Shown here piece after piece: positions 8,081-17,185 of a stretch of DNA of 64,000 bases. The notes under the pieces are model-generated. The model was not told where the DNA came from, made no database searches, and worked only from the letters and a program-made list of their open reading frames with translations. The DNA comes from Suicoccus acidiformans. Lineage in GTDB: Bacteria > Bacillota > Bacilli > Lactobacillales > Aerococcaceae. Numbering within the stretch: the first letter of the stretch is position 1; each line of letters begins with the position of its first letter. The translations under genes and the position numbers were made by a program. The stretch spans positions 2,232,001 to 2,296,000 of the forward strand of contig NZ_CP023434.1 of assembly GCF_003546865.1 (NCBI RefSeq), written 5' to 3'.

Positions 8081-9364
8081 TTGAAACGCTCACTCAAATC
8101 TGTTGTTAATGGACTCTTGCCTTCTTTAATCCTCTCAAGTTTGCCGGTAGCACCGATTTCCGCTGAGGAGAGTTCATCTGAGGACTCGGCTCTTGAAACA
8201 AGTGAAAACCAAGTTGCTGATGAAAGCGCAGCAGACGCACAAGACGCAGATTCAACCGTTAGCTCGAGTAATGATTTCAGTGAAGTTGTCGACTTCTTGT
8301 TGGAAATGTTTGCACCGGCTTCAAGCAAGCTAGTCTATGAATCCAAAGAACCGATTGAGAACGCGACTCCAGAAGGTGACGATGTCGCACGAGTCGATGG
8401 CTATCAATATTATGTGATGGAAGATTTCGAGTATAATTTCAAACAGTCTTTCAGTGACCAAACAGATATCGGTGGCTTCGTTGTGCTTCGTTTAACCATT
8501 GAGAACAATAGCGATGAGATTGTTTATCACAGTAATATTCCGACTTTCCGTTTCCCAGATTTCTCAACTCTTATCACTTATAATTATTTGCTTAATTCAG
8601 AGGTAGATGATTTAAAGTGGGATAGTTCAGGTTACATGCTCGAACCTGGGGAAAGCAAGACGGGTTACCTTGTCTATAACGTTACACCAGAAGATATTAA
8701 GGCCCTGGAGGCATTGCCGGTCATTCAATTAGAAATGCCTGGTTTCCAAGCAGAAGAGACCTACCAAGCAGAGTCTGAGATTTTGCCGAATGCCAAGATT
8801 AATGTGTCTTTTGATGACGCGCAAGATGAAGAAGTCGCTTCACGGGACCATCTGCTACCTGATGCCGTCTTAGAAGACAATATGGGAACTAAGGACTTAC
8901 TCAAAGAAGTGCAAGTTAGCGATGCATATGTTACTGCTGAACCTGAAGATATCAGTTATGGCTTTGATTATTATCAAGTATCTGAATTCGTTCCTAACGC
9001 TGCCTATGAGGAGGCGATGAAAGAGTACGAAGATGGTATCATTATTATCAATATCCCCCTTGAAGTAAGCAATCATGGCTGGGATGACGGCCTTGATTTA
9101 AGAAATGTGAGCGCCTATCTTGTCCTCGATAACACCGTTGAAATTTCTACTAACCGTCATTGGGAAGTAGACCCTTCTGTTCCAAGCTTAGCGGTTGGTG
9201 AATCAGGCACTTATTACTTAACCTTCACTCTGGACGGCAGCCTGTATAAACGTTTCGAAGGCGCAGACTTCACCTTGTCCGCCCGTATAACTGATAACGA
9301 ATACCGGAGCCTCGACTTGTATGATTACGCCGTTGAAATTTCGGACGCTAACCGTTCTGAATAA
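8081..9364 (+). CDS. Secreted DUF5067/DUF5068-like protein
   Basis: The N-terminus is a signal peptide: basic MKRSLK, a hydrophobic core, then APISAEE as the likely signal peptidase I site. An ATG lies at 8075, but AAAGGAGG ends only two bases before it, so the TTG at 8081 (eight-base spacing) is the better start. An acidic Ser/Glu/Asp-rich linker follows to about residue 75. After it come two related beta-rich segments (about 100-230 and 290-425), each opening with a Tyr-rich stretch (GYQYYVMEDF, GFDYYQVSEF) as in DUF5067/5068 proteins. No anchor is visible, so it is probably released. Function unknown. Confidence 0.7.
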   Translation: MKRSLKSVVNGLLPSLILSSLPVAPISAEESSSEDSALETSENQVADESAADAQDADSTVSSSNDFSEVVDFLLEMFAPASSKLVYESKEPIENATPEGDDVARVDGYQYYVMEDFEYNFKQSFSDQTDIGGFVVLRLTIENNSDEIVYHSNIPTFRFPDFSTLITYNYLLNSEVDDLKWDSSGYMLEPGESKTGYLVYNVTPEDIKALEALPVIQLEMPGFQAEETYQAESEILPNAKINVSFDDAQDEEVASRDHLLPDAVLEDNMGTKDLLKEVQVSDAYVTAEPEDISYGFDYYQVSEFVPNAAYEEAMKEYEDGIIIINIPLEVSNHGWDDGLDLRNVSAYLVLDNTVEISTNRHWEVDPSVPSLAVGESGTYYLTFTLDGSLYKRFEGADFTLSARITDNEYRSLDLYDYAVEISDANRSE

Positions 9365-9389
9365 AGGCTAAATAACCAACTAAAGATTC

Positions 9390-9432
9390 AAGCTCATGAA
9401 TTACCCCGGCTAAGGGTAGTTCATGAGCTTAT
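9390..9432 (+). terminator. Terminator after the secreted protein gene
   Basis: AAGCTCATGAA / TTCATGAGCTT with an inner TACCC/GGGTA forms a long stem just after the stop at 9364. The following sequence is only moderately T-rich (ATTCTCTT). Confidence 0.7.
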
Positions 9433-9551
9433 TCTCTTAGCGATTCCCTATATCATAGATTCTGGCGTATTTTAAACATCAGCTACAGAGAAATCTCTAG
9501 GAATATGCCTTAACAGTAATATCCACCAACGGTTTAATTTCTTAGGCATAA

Positions 9552-9640
9552 GCTAAACTCCTCCAAAATTATACACCTCAATGAACATGATTATTACCGA
9601 ATGTTGATACGACAGGATGTTTCAGGAGAGATTTTTCTGC
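9552..9640 (-). repeat. Dispersed intergenic repeat, copy A
   Basis: One of four related ~90-bp sequences in this window; the others are at 24771-24845, 31158-31247 and 45611-45698. This copy is in reverse orientation. On its own strand it begins GCAGAAAAATCTCTCCTGAA, contains GTCGTATCAACATTC and TTCATTGAGGTGTATAATTT, and ends GGAGGAGTTTAGC. The ends form an imperfect inverted repeat (GCTGAA..CTCTCC against GCTAAACTCCTCC). No coding capacity. Confidence 0.7.
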
Positions 9641-9708
9641 ACATCGTGTTATAAATATTTTTTTGAAATGTAAATTTCACCTTATCCTTACAAAATTGCA
9701 CTAACCAA

Positions 9709-9972
9709 TAATTTGCGGAATCATTCGAAAGAACAGAATAATCTAGCGTATATCAGAGCCTTGGAGCATAGCTGATGAGACGGATATTGCTTTGGCAACT
9801 TAAACCCTTACATGCCTAAGGAAGTGAAGCGACTTAGGCTCTGAGCTTCGCCTGCGCACTTGAATCTACTATAGGCCCTTTCGAAGCGGTTTTTGCTGAG
9901 TTAGAGTCCTAAGTGCGTCCGAAGTCCTTGCGGGAAAAGCTTTTGAATGATTCGCAAATAATTTATTTCTTG
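9709..9972. repeat. Large palindromic non-coding element
   Basis: The ends are inverted copies of about 25 bp (ATTTGCGGAATCATTCGAAAG near 9713 against TTTTGAATGATTCGCAAAT near 9945). Inside are GCCTAAG / CTTAGGC and a nested pair, CTTCGCCTGCGCACTT against AAGTGCGTCCGAAG. No open frame of note spans it. It could be a miniature inverted-repeat element or a structured RNA gene. It accounts for most of the gene-free stretch 9431-10056. Confidence 0.5.
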
Positions 9973-10013
9973 TATTGTATAAAGTAGGAGAGGAATTTAC
10001 GGTATAACCAGAG

Positions 10014-10048
10014 ACAAGGACGGAGCCAAACTCGGCAACCGTCCTTGT
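10014..10048 (-). terminator. Hairpin downstream of the PTS gene
   Basis: ACAAGGACGG / CCGTCCTTGT encloses a short loop nine bases past the stop of the leftward PTS gene. There is no clear U-run, so confidence is moderate. Confidence 0.55.
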
Positions 10049-10056
10049 GTCTTATC

Positions 10057-11550
10057 TTATTCGATTGAATCACCCATATCACTTTCCGGATGACGCTTCA
10101 TTTCCTCTTCCAATGCATCGGCCACAAACTGCACGCCTGTACCAATGATTACTTGAAGGTTATGCTTATCCACGATGCGGTAACCTGGTACACCGATCTG
10201 CTTGAGCGCTTGTTCGTTTACTTTACCCGTGTCTTCTAAGGTCAAGCGGAGACGGGTGGCACAGTTATTCGTTTCATTAATATTGGCATTCCCGCCAATT
10301 GCTTGATAAACCGCAGAGGCGATTGCGTCGTACTGGTTATTACCGCCAGTGCTTGGACTTGGCGAGACCGTTACTTCCGCATTCACGTCTACTTTCTCAC
10401 GACCCGGTGTTTCCAAATCAAACTTGCGAATCATCAAGTCAAAGATAAGGTAATACACGACAAACATCACAGCACCCACTACTAGAAGCATCCATGGCTT
10501 ATTCGCCATTGGCATTCGTAGCGATAGGACGTAGTCGATTAACCCAGCAGAGAATGAGAAGCCAGCCGTTGCCTCTAATAAAGCGGAGACAAACATCGAC
10601 ACCCCGGTCAATATCGCATGCACGACGTACAGGCCGGGTGCTACAAACATGAAGGAGAATTCCAAAGGCTCAGTAATCCCTGTTGCAAAAGAAGCAATTG
10701 CTCCCGAAAGCATCAAGGCACCGACACGTTTTTTGTTCTCGGGTTTGGCGTTCTTGTAAATAGCTAAACCAGCAGCTGGTAAACCAAACATCATGATTGG
10801 GAAGAAGCCGGCTTGATAACGCCCAGTAATACCTAATGTTCCGGTGCTACCCCAGAAGTTTCCAATGTCATTAATGCCAATCGTATCGAACCAGAATACG
10901 TTATTCAATGCGTGGTGCAAGCCGAATGGAATTAATAATTTATTAAAGACTCCGTAAAGGCCGGCACCAAAAGCACCCATGCCTGAGATGAAGGTACCAA
11001 AGGCGGTTAAACCACCATAGACAGCTGGCCATAAGAAGTACAAGATAATGGTAATCACAACGGATGCGACTGCTGTCAAGATTGGCACCAAGCGGCGGCC
11101 TGAGAAGAAGGCCAACCATTGAGGGAGTTCTGTCTTGTGGAAGCGGTTATACAACTCACCGGAAGTTACCCCACTAATAATTCCTATAAAGACGTTCTGG
11201 ATATTGTTGAAGGACGAATCAATCGACTCAACGTCTACCCCGCGAATCAGGGATAAGGTGTCAGGTTTCAACAAGGTTGTAATCATTAAGTAACCAACCA
11301 CCCCACTCAGGGCGGCTGCCCCATTGGAGTCCTTAGCTAAACCAGTTGCGATACCTAGTGCAAAGAGAATAGGTAAGTTGTTAATGACAACGAGACCTGC
11401 TTGAATCATAAAGATTGCGAAGGTATTCCCACTACCGCTCATTGCTTGCGGATCCATCGCGTAACCAAGCCCCATAAATAACGAAGCGACAACTAATACA
11501 GATACGGGCAGCATTAAAGAGCGCCCAATTTTTTGAAGATAGTCTAACAT
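10057..11550 (-). CDS. PTS EIIBC, probably N-acetylglucosamine-specific
   Basis: A 497-residue fusion. Residues ~1-380 form the EIIC membrane domain of the glucose superfamily (LLIPFGLHHALNNVFWF, and ITEPLEFSFMFVAPGLYVVH with the conserved GITEPxEF). After a Ser/Pro linker comes an EIIB domain (~405-485) with the phospho-cysteine C430 in NNCATRLRL. No EIIA domain is present, so phosphate must come from another protein. The family transports and phosphorylates glucose or GlcNAc. The nearby nagA makes GlcNAc the likely substrate. It is 13 bp downstream of the TIM-barrel gene and probably cotranscribed with it. Confidence 0.85.
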   Translation of the reverse strand: MLDYLQKIGRSLMLPVSVLVVASLFMGLGYAMDPQAMSGSGNTFAIFMIQAGLVVINNLPILFALGIATGLAKDSNGAAALSGVVGYLMITTLLKPDTLSLIRGVDVESIDSSFNNIQNVFIGIISGVTSGELYNRFHKTELPQWLAFFSGRRLVPILTAVASVVITIILYFLWPAVYGGLTAFGTFISGMGAFGAGLYGVFNKLLIPFGLHHALNNVFWFDTIGINDIGNFWGSTGTLGITGRYQAGFFPIMMFGLPAAGLAIYKNAKPENKKRVGALMLSGAIASFATGITEPLEFSFMFVAPGLYVVHAILTGVSMFVSALLEATAGFSFSAGLIDYVLSLRMPMANKPWMLLVVGAVMFVVYYLIFDLMIRKFDLETPGREKVDVNAEVTVSPSPSTGGNNQYDAIASAVYQAIGGNANINETNNCATRLRLTLEDTGKVNEQALKQIGVPGYRIVDKHNLQVIIGTGVQFVADALEEEMKRHPESDMGDSIE

Positions 11551-11563
11551 GTTTCATACCTCC

Positions 11564-12457
11564 TTATCGGCGAATTGATTGTGCCATGCGAGTGTAGGTG
11601 TGACGTTTGCCGCGGACGGCTAGGGATAAGGCTGTGATATTCTCTGGGATGGGCATCCGGCCGTAACCACCGTCTCCGATGTGGTGGATATCGCCACCCG
11701 CTTGCTTATTCCACAAGCCGATGTTGCGCATGGTGTCTTGATCAGCGCTTTCTTGGCTGGTTCCAATAGTAAACATCACCAAGCCACCGGCTGCCTTCAC
11801 CCGTTGCGCTGCTTCATGAGCCAGTTCCAAAGTTATTCCTGGTACAGTGCCGACCGCCGGAATAATTACACCATCGGCGCCTTCTTCCACATAGGCCACA
11901 AGTTGTTCGATGTTGACAACGGCTTCATCCAAGCCCGCGCCATGCATCTTCCCGGCAAATACCGGCCCGTCATAGTACTTCGCTGCATCCGCCACAACAT
12001 TTAAGATGGCTTCATTGGAGACACCCGTAGCAGGATTACCGGTCAACATAATAAAGTCCACACCCAACGCTTGCGCAGCTTGGAAGGTCTCAGGACTTGC
12101 TTGACGGCCTGCAGAAATATTAATTTGTGTCTCCAAATTAGCCCTATTCGGCTCGGTCGGCTCTAAATTAATGCCAATCGGACGTCCGCTCAATTCTTTC
12201 AAATACGCAATCGGATTATCCATTGCCGGCAAGCCGTTAATTCCTTTATCGAAGACATCAAATTCATTAAGACAGATTAAATCAGCACCAAAAGCGGCCA
12301 TCACTTCAGCATTGGTAAGCCCTTCGAGCAAAGGCGGTGATGTCACCACCGTTTCAGCCAGAATTGTCCGTCCCTCACTCGCTTTAATCGCGTGAGCCAA
12401 GTCTTTTCCACGCATCGCTTGAAAGTCCGAGGCAGTACAAGATAATAGTCGTTTCAT
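11564..12457 (-). CDS. TIM-barrel protein of unknown function (DUF7916-like) in PTS operon
   Basis: A 297-residue cytoplasmic protein with a (beta/alpha)8 pattern. Visible landmarks are GADLICLNEFDVFDKG (~80-95), GVDFIMLTGNPATGVSN (~130-146), FAGKMHGAG and ADGVIIPAVGTVPG (~195-210). The start has GAGGAAGTGG upstream. It resembles proteins found beside PTS sugar transporters and annotated as DUF7916, loosely related in fold to PEP mutase/isocitrate lyase-like barrels. The reaction is unknown; position suggests a role in the same amino-sugar pathway. First gene of a two-gene operon with the EIIBC gene. Confidence 0.65.
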   Translation of the reverse strand: MKRLLSCTASDFQAMRGKDLAHAIKASEGRTILAETVVTSPPLLEGLTNAEVMAAFGADLICLNEFDVFDKGINGLPAMDNPIAYLKELSGRPIGINLEPTEPNRANLETQINISAGRQASPETFQAAQALGVDFIMLTGNPATGVSNEAILNVVADAAKYYDGPVFAGKMHGAGLDEAVVNIEQLVAYVEEGADGVIIPAVGTVPGITLELAHEAAQRVKAAGGLVMFTIGTSQESADQDTMRNIGLWNKQAGGDIHHIGDGGYGRMPIPENITALSLAVRGKRHTYTRMAQSIRR

Positions 12458-12490
12458 TCCACTTCCTCATTTCCTGAAAAATATTTTGCC

Positions 12491-12496
12491 ATTATA
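12491..12496 (-). promoter_or_regulatory. Extended -10 element for the TIM-barrel/PTS operon
   Basis: The leftward strand reads TGTTATAATGG, an extended -10 (TGnTATAAT), 34 bp before the ATG at 12457. The -35 region is weak, which is usual for extended -10 promoters. Confidence 0.6.
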
Positions 12497-12577
12497 ACAC
12501 ATTCACTTACACATATATACTGTACTTGGCCATAAAATTTCGCTATATTTAAGAAAATCATAGAAAGCGAGCGAGTT

Positions 12578-13210
12578 ATGATATTAGAATTCTGCGCAGA
12601 AAACTTTACCCATATTCAAACAGCCATTCATAGAGGTGCCGGTCGCATCGAATTGTGTGACAATCTAGCCGTCGGTGGGACGACACCGAGCTTCGGAGTT
12701 ATCAAAGCTGTGATTGCCACCGCCCATATGCATAAGGTGCCGGTGATGACCATGATCCGTTGCCGCGGAGGTGACTTTGAATATTCTACAAGCGAAAAGC
12801 AAATCATGCTTGCAGATGCTCAATTAGCCAGCCAACTAGGGGCGGATGGCCTCGTCTTTGGCGCCTTAAATGGTTCGACACTTGATACTCCCTTTGCTGA
12901 GGAGATGGCTCACATCGCCCAAGCAAACGGGCAGCAACTAACCTTTCATATGGCCTTCGATGAACTCGATGTCGATGAACAAGCCCGAGCAATCGATAAC
13001 TTAGCCAAGCTTGGTATCGAACGAATCCTTACCCACGGCGGGCCAGCCGGCTCAGATATTCTAAGTAATATACAACACTTACAAGATTTACAAAATTATG
13101 CCGGAGAGCGACTACGTATCTTACCAGGTGGCGGCATCCACACCGGCAACCTCCACATTGTGCACCAAGCCTTGCAGTTTCCAGAATATCACGGTACGCG
13201 TATTGTGTAG
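12578..13210 (+). CDS. cutC: CutC family protein
   Basis: A 210-residue TIM barrel starting MILEFCAENFTHIQTAIHRG. It has the family signatures RIELCDNLAVGGTTPSFGVI (~28-47), MIRCRGGDFEYS, GADGLVFGALN and HMAFDEL, and ends GGGIHTGNL. CutC proteins were named for copper homeostasis in E. coli, but their biochemical role remains uncertain. Divergent from the PTS operon and convergent with nagA (12 bp between the stops), so it may act in the same sugar regulon. Confidence 0.85.
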   Translation: MILEFCAENFTHIQTAIHRGAGRIELCDNLAVGGTTPSFGVIKAVIATAHMHKVPVMTMIRCRGGDFEYSTSEKQIMLADAQLASQLGADGLVFGALNGSTLDTPFAEEMAHIAQANGQQLTFHMAFDELDVDEQARAIDNLAKLGIERILTHGGPAGSDILSNIQHLQDLQNYAGERLRILPGGGIHTGNLHIVHQALQFPEYHGTRIV

Positions 13211-13221
13211 TCTTTGTGAAT

Positions 13222-14388
13222 TTAAGCATCTAGAATATCATAGCGTTTGACCCCGTCTAAATAGGTTGCTTGCAACTGACCGGTGTCATCTATGACAATA
13301 AAGTCCGCTTCATAGCCAGGCGCTATCTTACCACAGAGGTGCTCTATGCCAACAGATTTCGCAGGCGCTAATGAAGCCATTCGAACGGCCTCTGGCAGAC
13401 TGGCGATGCCCCATTGGACAACGTTGGCCACGCCATCAATCAGTTCAAGAATCGATCCAGCCAGATTCCCGCCATCTTTCAAGCGGGCTTGGCCATCTTT
13501 GACCACGACTGGCAGCTCGCCGAGCATTGAATCACCCTCGCCCATGCCACCAGCTCGCATACAGTCGGTCACCAGCACGGTCTCATCTGTTCCCCGACAT
13601 TTCATCACGATTGAAGCCGCTGCTGGATGCACATGGAAGCCGTCACAAATCAATTCTGCATAGACACCTTCACCAGCATTTAAGGCGGCGCCAACCATAC
13701 CAGGTTCCCGGTGATGGAGGCCACTCATCCCGTTAAAGGTGTGGATAAATATATTCGCCCCAGCCTCCACGGCCTCCATCGCTTGAGCATAGGTCGCATC
13801 AGAATGTGCTAAGGCTGTATAGACACCCAAGTTAGTAGCTGAGTGGATAAAGTCTGTCACGCCGTCGCGCTCTGGGGCAATCGCAATCTTATTCACGAGG
13901 GCAGCTGACGCTTGGTGCCAGGCTTTTAATAAATCCACCGAAGGATCCATCATATAGTGTTCGTTTTGGGCCCCTTTATACTTCTCCGTAAAGAAGGGAC
14001 CTTCTAGGAAGATACCGCGCACCTTAGCGCCCGACAAGGATTGGTAATGTTCCGCCACTGTCTGACAAACGGCTTCCAATTCCTCGGCCGGTGCCGTGAG
14101 TGTTGTTGGCAACCACGAGGTCACCCCACAAGCGAGGAGGCCTTTGGAAATTTCTTCCAAGCCTTGCGCATCATTGTCCATCACGTCATAAGACTTATAG
14201 CCATGGATATGCGTATCCACAAGGCCAGGGGCGAGGATATAATTGGAATAGTCCACAATCTCTGCACCTTCAGGAGCCGTTTGCACCACGCCGTCAAACT
14301 TCCCCTCCTTAATCTTCAAATACGCATCCTCCAAAACTTGATCCTCTAAAATAATTTGATGGCCGTGAATATAGTAATTCACCCGCAT
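13222..14388 (-). CDS. nagA: N-acetylglucosamine-6-phosphate deacetylase
   Basis: An amidohydrolase that converts GlcNAc-6-phosphate to glucosamine-6-phosphate. The metal-binding motif DTHIHGYKS (~60-68), the GIFLEGPFF segment, ALAHSDATYAQA, HTFNGM and LVTDCMRAGG are all present, and the length (~388) is typical. The start is uncertain: GGAAAGGAG lies only two bases from the ATG at 14388, while a GTG at 14382 has ideal spacing and gives MNYYIHG. The product supplies the step after the PTS EIIBC nearby; nagB is not in this window. Confidence 0.93.
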   Translation of the reverse strand: MRVNYYIHGHQIILEDQVLEDAYLKIKEGKFDGVVQTAPEGAEIVDYSNYILAPGLVDTHIHGYKSYDVMDNDAQGLEEISKGLLACGVTSWLPTTLTAPAEELEAVCQTVAEHYQSLSGAKVRGIFLEGPFFTEKYKGAQNEHYMMDPSVDLLKAWHQASAALVNKIAIAPERDGVTDFIHSATNLGVYTALAHSDATYAQAMEAVEAGANIFIHTFNGMSGLHHREPGMVGAALNAGEGVYAELICDGFHVHPAAASIVMKCRGTDETVLVTDCMRAGGMGEGDSMLGELPVVVKDGQARLKDGGNLAGSILELIDGVANVVQWGIASLPEAVRMASLAPAKSVGIEHLCGKIAPGYEADFIVIDDTGQLQATYLDGVKRYDILDA

Positions 14389-14435
14389 CACTCCTTTCCA
14401 AATAACCCGCCTACATCACTACGACCATTATAAAC

Positions 14436-14449
14436 CTAAAGCGCTTACT
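14436..14449. promoter_or_regulatory. Candidate cre (CcpA) site upstream of nagA
   Basis: CTAAAGCGCTTACT matches 11 of 14 positions of the cre consensus, including the central CG. It lies ~50 bp upstream of nagA, where catabolite control would be expected. Confidence 0.45.
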
Positions 14450-14798
14450 TTTCAATGCTGACTGCATTAGAGAGCGCTGATTTTATCAGTTTTCAAAGAT
14501 GTTTCATAGCCTTTAAACGCCCCCTATTTTCAATAAAAACCTCACGCATGAAGCATGTTGCGATTGCCCGACTCATACAAAACGAAGGCCGATGCTAAGC
14601 ACAAGCTCCACTGGCTATATTCTATCTCAGCCTGACGCTGTGTAAGCATAGGCTTAAATACATCTTCGCAATGTGAACGCATGCGCTTTATTTGAGTACA
14701 AATCCTCCTAAAATATCCTCACAAAGCCTCTTCTACCGTATTGCTCCAAGTGAAATTATGGTAAACTGCAGGAGACTATAGAAAGAAGGATGAGCAAT

Positions 14799-15167
14799 AT
14801 GAGCCAAGAATCTATCCAATTGAAACGCGCTTACGACGAAGTGGAAGAAGCAGATGGTTACCGAATTTTAGTGGAGCGCTTGTGGCCCCGTGGCGTAAAG
14901 AAGGAAGCGTTACACTGTCAGCTGTGGGCGAAAGAGATGGCTCCCTCCAAAGAATTGCGCCAATGGTATCAGCACGATACCGCTAAATTTCCCGAATTCC
15001 AAGAGCGTTACTTAGCAGAGCTTGCTGACAATCCAGCGAAGGAAAAGTTCCTCCAGACGGTGCAAGAAGCCCTCGCTGAAGGACCAGTGACCTTTGTTTT
15101 CAGCTCTAAAGAAGAGCGTTACAATTCCGCTAGCGTATTAAAAGCTTGGGTCGAAAGTCAGAGCTAG
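14799..15167 (+). CDS. DUF488 family protein
   Basis: A ~122-residue protein starting MSQESIQLKRAYDEVEEADG. The stretch GYRILVERLWPRGVKKEAL is the hallmark of DUF488 (YeaO-like), followed by LWAKEMAPSKELRQWY and a VTFVFSSKEE core strand. An in-frame ATG lies at 14790, but GAAGG abuts it; the ATG at 14799 has proper spacing. Function unknown; some family members are linked to stress or metal responses. A damaged fragment follows ten bases later. Confidence 0.8.
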   Translation: MSQESIQLKRAYDEVEEADGYRILVERLWPRGVKKEALHCQLWAKEMAPSKELRQWYQHDTAKFPEFQERYLAELADNPAKEKFLQTVQEALAEGPVTFVFSSKEERYNSASVLKAWVESQS

Positions 15168-15177
15168 CCAAAGATTG

Positions 15178-15396
15178 ATGCTGGCAATTTATGAAAAAAT
15201 TCCACAACCAGGAGTGAATATTGTGGCCTTTCCTGATACCGATTCATGAAGCCAATGGTTTGAATTTCAATTATACTTTAAGAAAGCCGGCGACTCCATG
15301 AGTGAATTAACGAACAACAAATTCTTCGCCCTCTTCGGCGGAGAAAAGGCCATGGCGATGTATATTCCACTCTTTTCATATACCGATCCCTCTTAG
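15178..15396 (+). pseudogene. Short gene fragment with internal TGA
   Basis: A 72-codon frame starts with the ATG at 15178 (MLAIYEKIPQPGVNIVAFPD) and ends with TAG at 15394. It is interrupted by TGA at 15247-15249 (codon 24), after which SQWFEFQLYFKKAGDSM and GGEKAMAMYIPLFS continue in frame. I do not recognise the family. It is probably the residue of a small gene once cotranscribed with the DUF488 gene. Confidence 0.4.
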
Positions 15397-15412
15397 GACA
15401 AGACCAAGAGAA

Positions 15413-15465
15413 TAAGAAAAACCAAGGGCAAGTAGCATTCCATTGAAGCTGCTTGCCCTTGGTTT
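15413..15465 (-). terminator. Terminator of argS
   Basis: An 18-bp near-perfect stem (AAACCAAGGGCAAG.. / ..CTTGCCCTTGGTTT) lies just past the argS stop. On the leftward strand it is followed by TTTCTTATT. It may also stop the rightward DUF488 transcript. Confidence 0.85.
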
Positions 15466-15474
15466 AATTCTATC

Positions 15475-17166
15475 TTACATTTCCTCCGGTGCATTCACCC
15501 CCAGCAATGCCAAGGCATCCTTTAAGACAATCGTCATGGCTTGCACTAAGGCAATTCTTGCGGAACGTTGGTCGTCTTCTTCAAGAATACGGACATTAGC
15601 ATAGTATTTATTGAAAGCTTGTGCTAATTGCACCGCATATTTAGCAATCACAGACGGCTCATAGCGTTCCATGCTGTGAGCAATTATTTGAGGATATGCT
15701 CCGAGTTTCTTCACAATATCCCAGCTATAATCATCATCTAAATTGAACGCTTGGGTTAATTTAGCGTCTGAGCCAACTTTTCTTAGAATACTTTTAGCAC
15801 GGGCATAGGTATACTGTACGTAAGGGCCGGTCTCCCCTTCAAATTCTACAATCTCTTGTAAGTTGAAGTCGAAGCTGTTCATGCGATCCGTCTTCAAATC
15901 GTGGAAAATCACCGCGCCTACGCCGACATCGTGAGCAACTTGGTCTTTCATCTCTAAATCAGGATTCTTCGCTTCAATTTGCTCATAGGCTAAGTCAATC
16001 GCTTCCTTTAGCACATCTTCCAGTAAGACAATATCCCCTTTACGGGTGGATAGCTTGCGCCCGTCTTTGGTAATTAAACCAAATGGGACATGCACGATGT
16101 CCTCAGACCATGCATAGCCCATCTTGCTTAAGACGGCTTTTAGTTGTTGGAAGTGCACTCGTTGTTCATTTCCTACAACATAGACATTCTTGGCGAAATC
16201 ATAGGTATTCTTACGGTAAAAGGCAGCAGCGAGGTCACGTGTGACGTAAAGGGTGGCGCCGTCTGATTTTTTGATAAGGGCTGGGGGGAGGTCTTCTGCT
16301 GACAAGTCAACGATGGTAGCCCCTTCATTCACTTCTGTGATGCCCTTATCTTCTAATTCTTGAATTACTGGCTCCATCTTATCATTGAAGAAAGCTTCAC
16401 CATGATAAGAATCAAAGGTCACCCCTAAGATGTCATAGACTTTCTGGAATTCTTTGAGAGATTCTTCCCGAAACCAACCCCACAATGCTAGCATCTCTTC
16501 GTCACCATCCTCAAGTGCTTTAAAGGCTGCACGTCCAGCTTCATCTAAGCTCGGATCACTTTCGGCTTTCTCATGGAATTCAACGTAAAGCTTCACGAGT
16601 TCTTGCACAGGATTCGCGCGAACTTTGGCCTCATCGCCCCAACCTTTGTAGGCCACGATGAGCTTCCCGAATTGTGTCCCCCAGTCCCCCAGATGATTAA
16701 TGCGAACGGGCTGGTAATTAGTCTTAGTTGCAATGTTTGCGATGGCATGACCAATCACCGTTGAGCGCAAATGACCCATTGACATGGGTTTGGCGATATT
16801 AGGGGAAGAAAAGTCGATAGTCATCACTTCGCCTTGGCCAATATTCTGGGAGCCGTATGTTGCGCCTTCGGCTAAGACTTGTTCAATGATATGAGCTCCG
16901 ACTTTGGTGCGCTGTAACTTCACATTAATGTAAGGTCCGATAACTTTAACCTCGCTAAAGGAACGTTTGTCCATCGCCTCGGCTACTTCTTCGGCAATCA
17001 TTTGGGGCGCTTTGCGCAATACTTTGGCCAATTGGAAAGTAGGGAACGCTAAGTCGCCATGTTCTGGGTTATTTGGCACTTCAATCAATCGTTCAATCGC
17101 TGCATCGTCTAAATATTCACCTACAGCCGGCCGTAAAGCCTCTACTAGAATTTCTTCATTATTCAT
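15475..17166 (-). CDS. argS: Arginine--tRNA ligase
   Basis: A 563-residue class I aminoacyl-tRNA synthetase that charges tRNA-Arg. The N-terminal tRNA-recognition domain is followed by the HIGH-like motif in SPNIAKPMSMGHLRST (~123-138), the catalytic core, a KMSK-like LSTRKGD, and the DALR anticodon-binding C-terminus ending ALALLGVNAPEEM. An in-frame start at 17181 exists, but GAGGAGG six bases before the ATG at 17164-17166 fixes the start (MNNEEILVEALRP). Expression is controlled by the Arg T-box upstream. Confidence 0.96.
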   Translation of the reverse strand: MNNEEILVEALRPAVGEYLDDAAIERLIEVPNNPEHGDLAFPTFQLAKVLRKAPQMIAEEVAEAMDKRSFSEVKVIGPYINVKLQRTKVGAHIIEQVLAEGATYGSQNIGQGEVMTIDFSSPNIAKPMSMGHLRSTVIGHAIANIATKTNYQPVRINHLGDWGTQFGKLIVAYKGWGDEAKVRANPVQELVKLYVEFHEKAESDPSLDEAGRAAFKALEDGDEEMLALWGWFREESLKEFQKVYDILGVTFDSYHGEAFFNDKMEPVIQELEDKGITEVNEGATIVDLSAEDLPPALIKKSDGATLYVTRDLAAAFYRKNTYDFAKNVYVVGNEQRVHFQQLKAVLSKMGYAWSEDIVHVPFGLITKDGRKLSTRKGDIVLLEDVLKEAIDLAYEQIEAKNPDLEMKDQVAHDVGVGAVIFHDLKTDRMNSFDFNLQEIVEFEGETGPYVQYTYARAKSILRKVGSDAKLTQAFNLDDDYSWDIVKKLGAYPQIIAHSMERYEPSVIAKYAVQLAQAFNKYYANVRILEEDDQRSARIALVQAMTIVLKDALALLGVNAPEEM

Positions 17167-17185
17167 TATAAGCCTCCTCAAGCTA

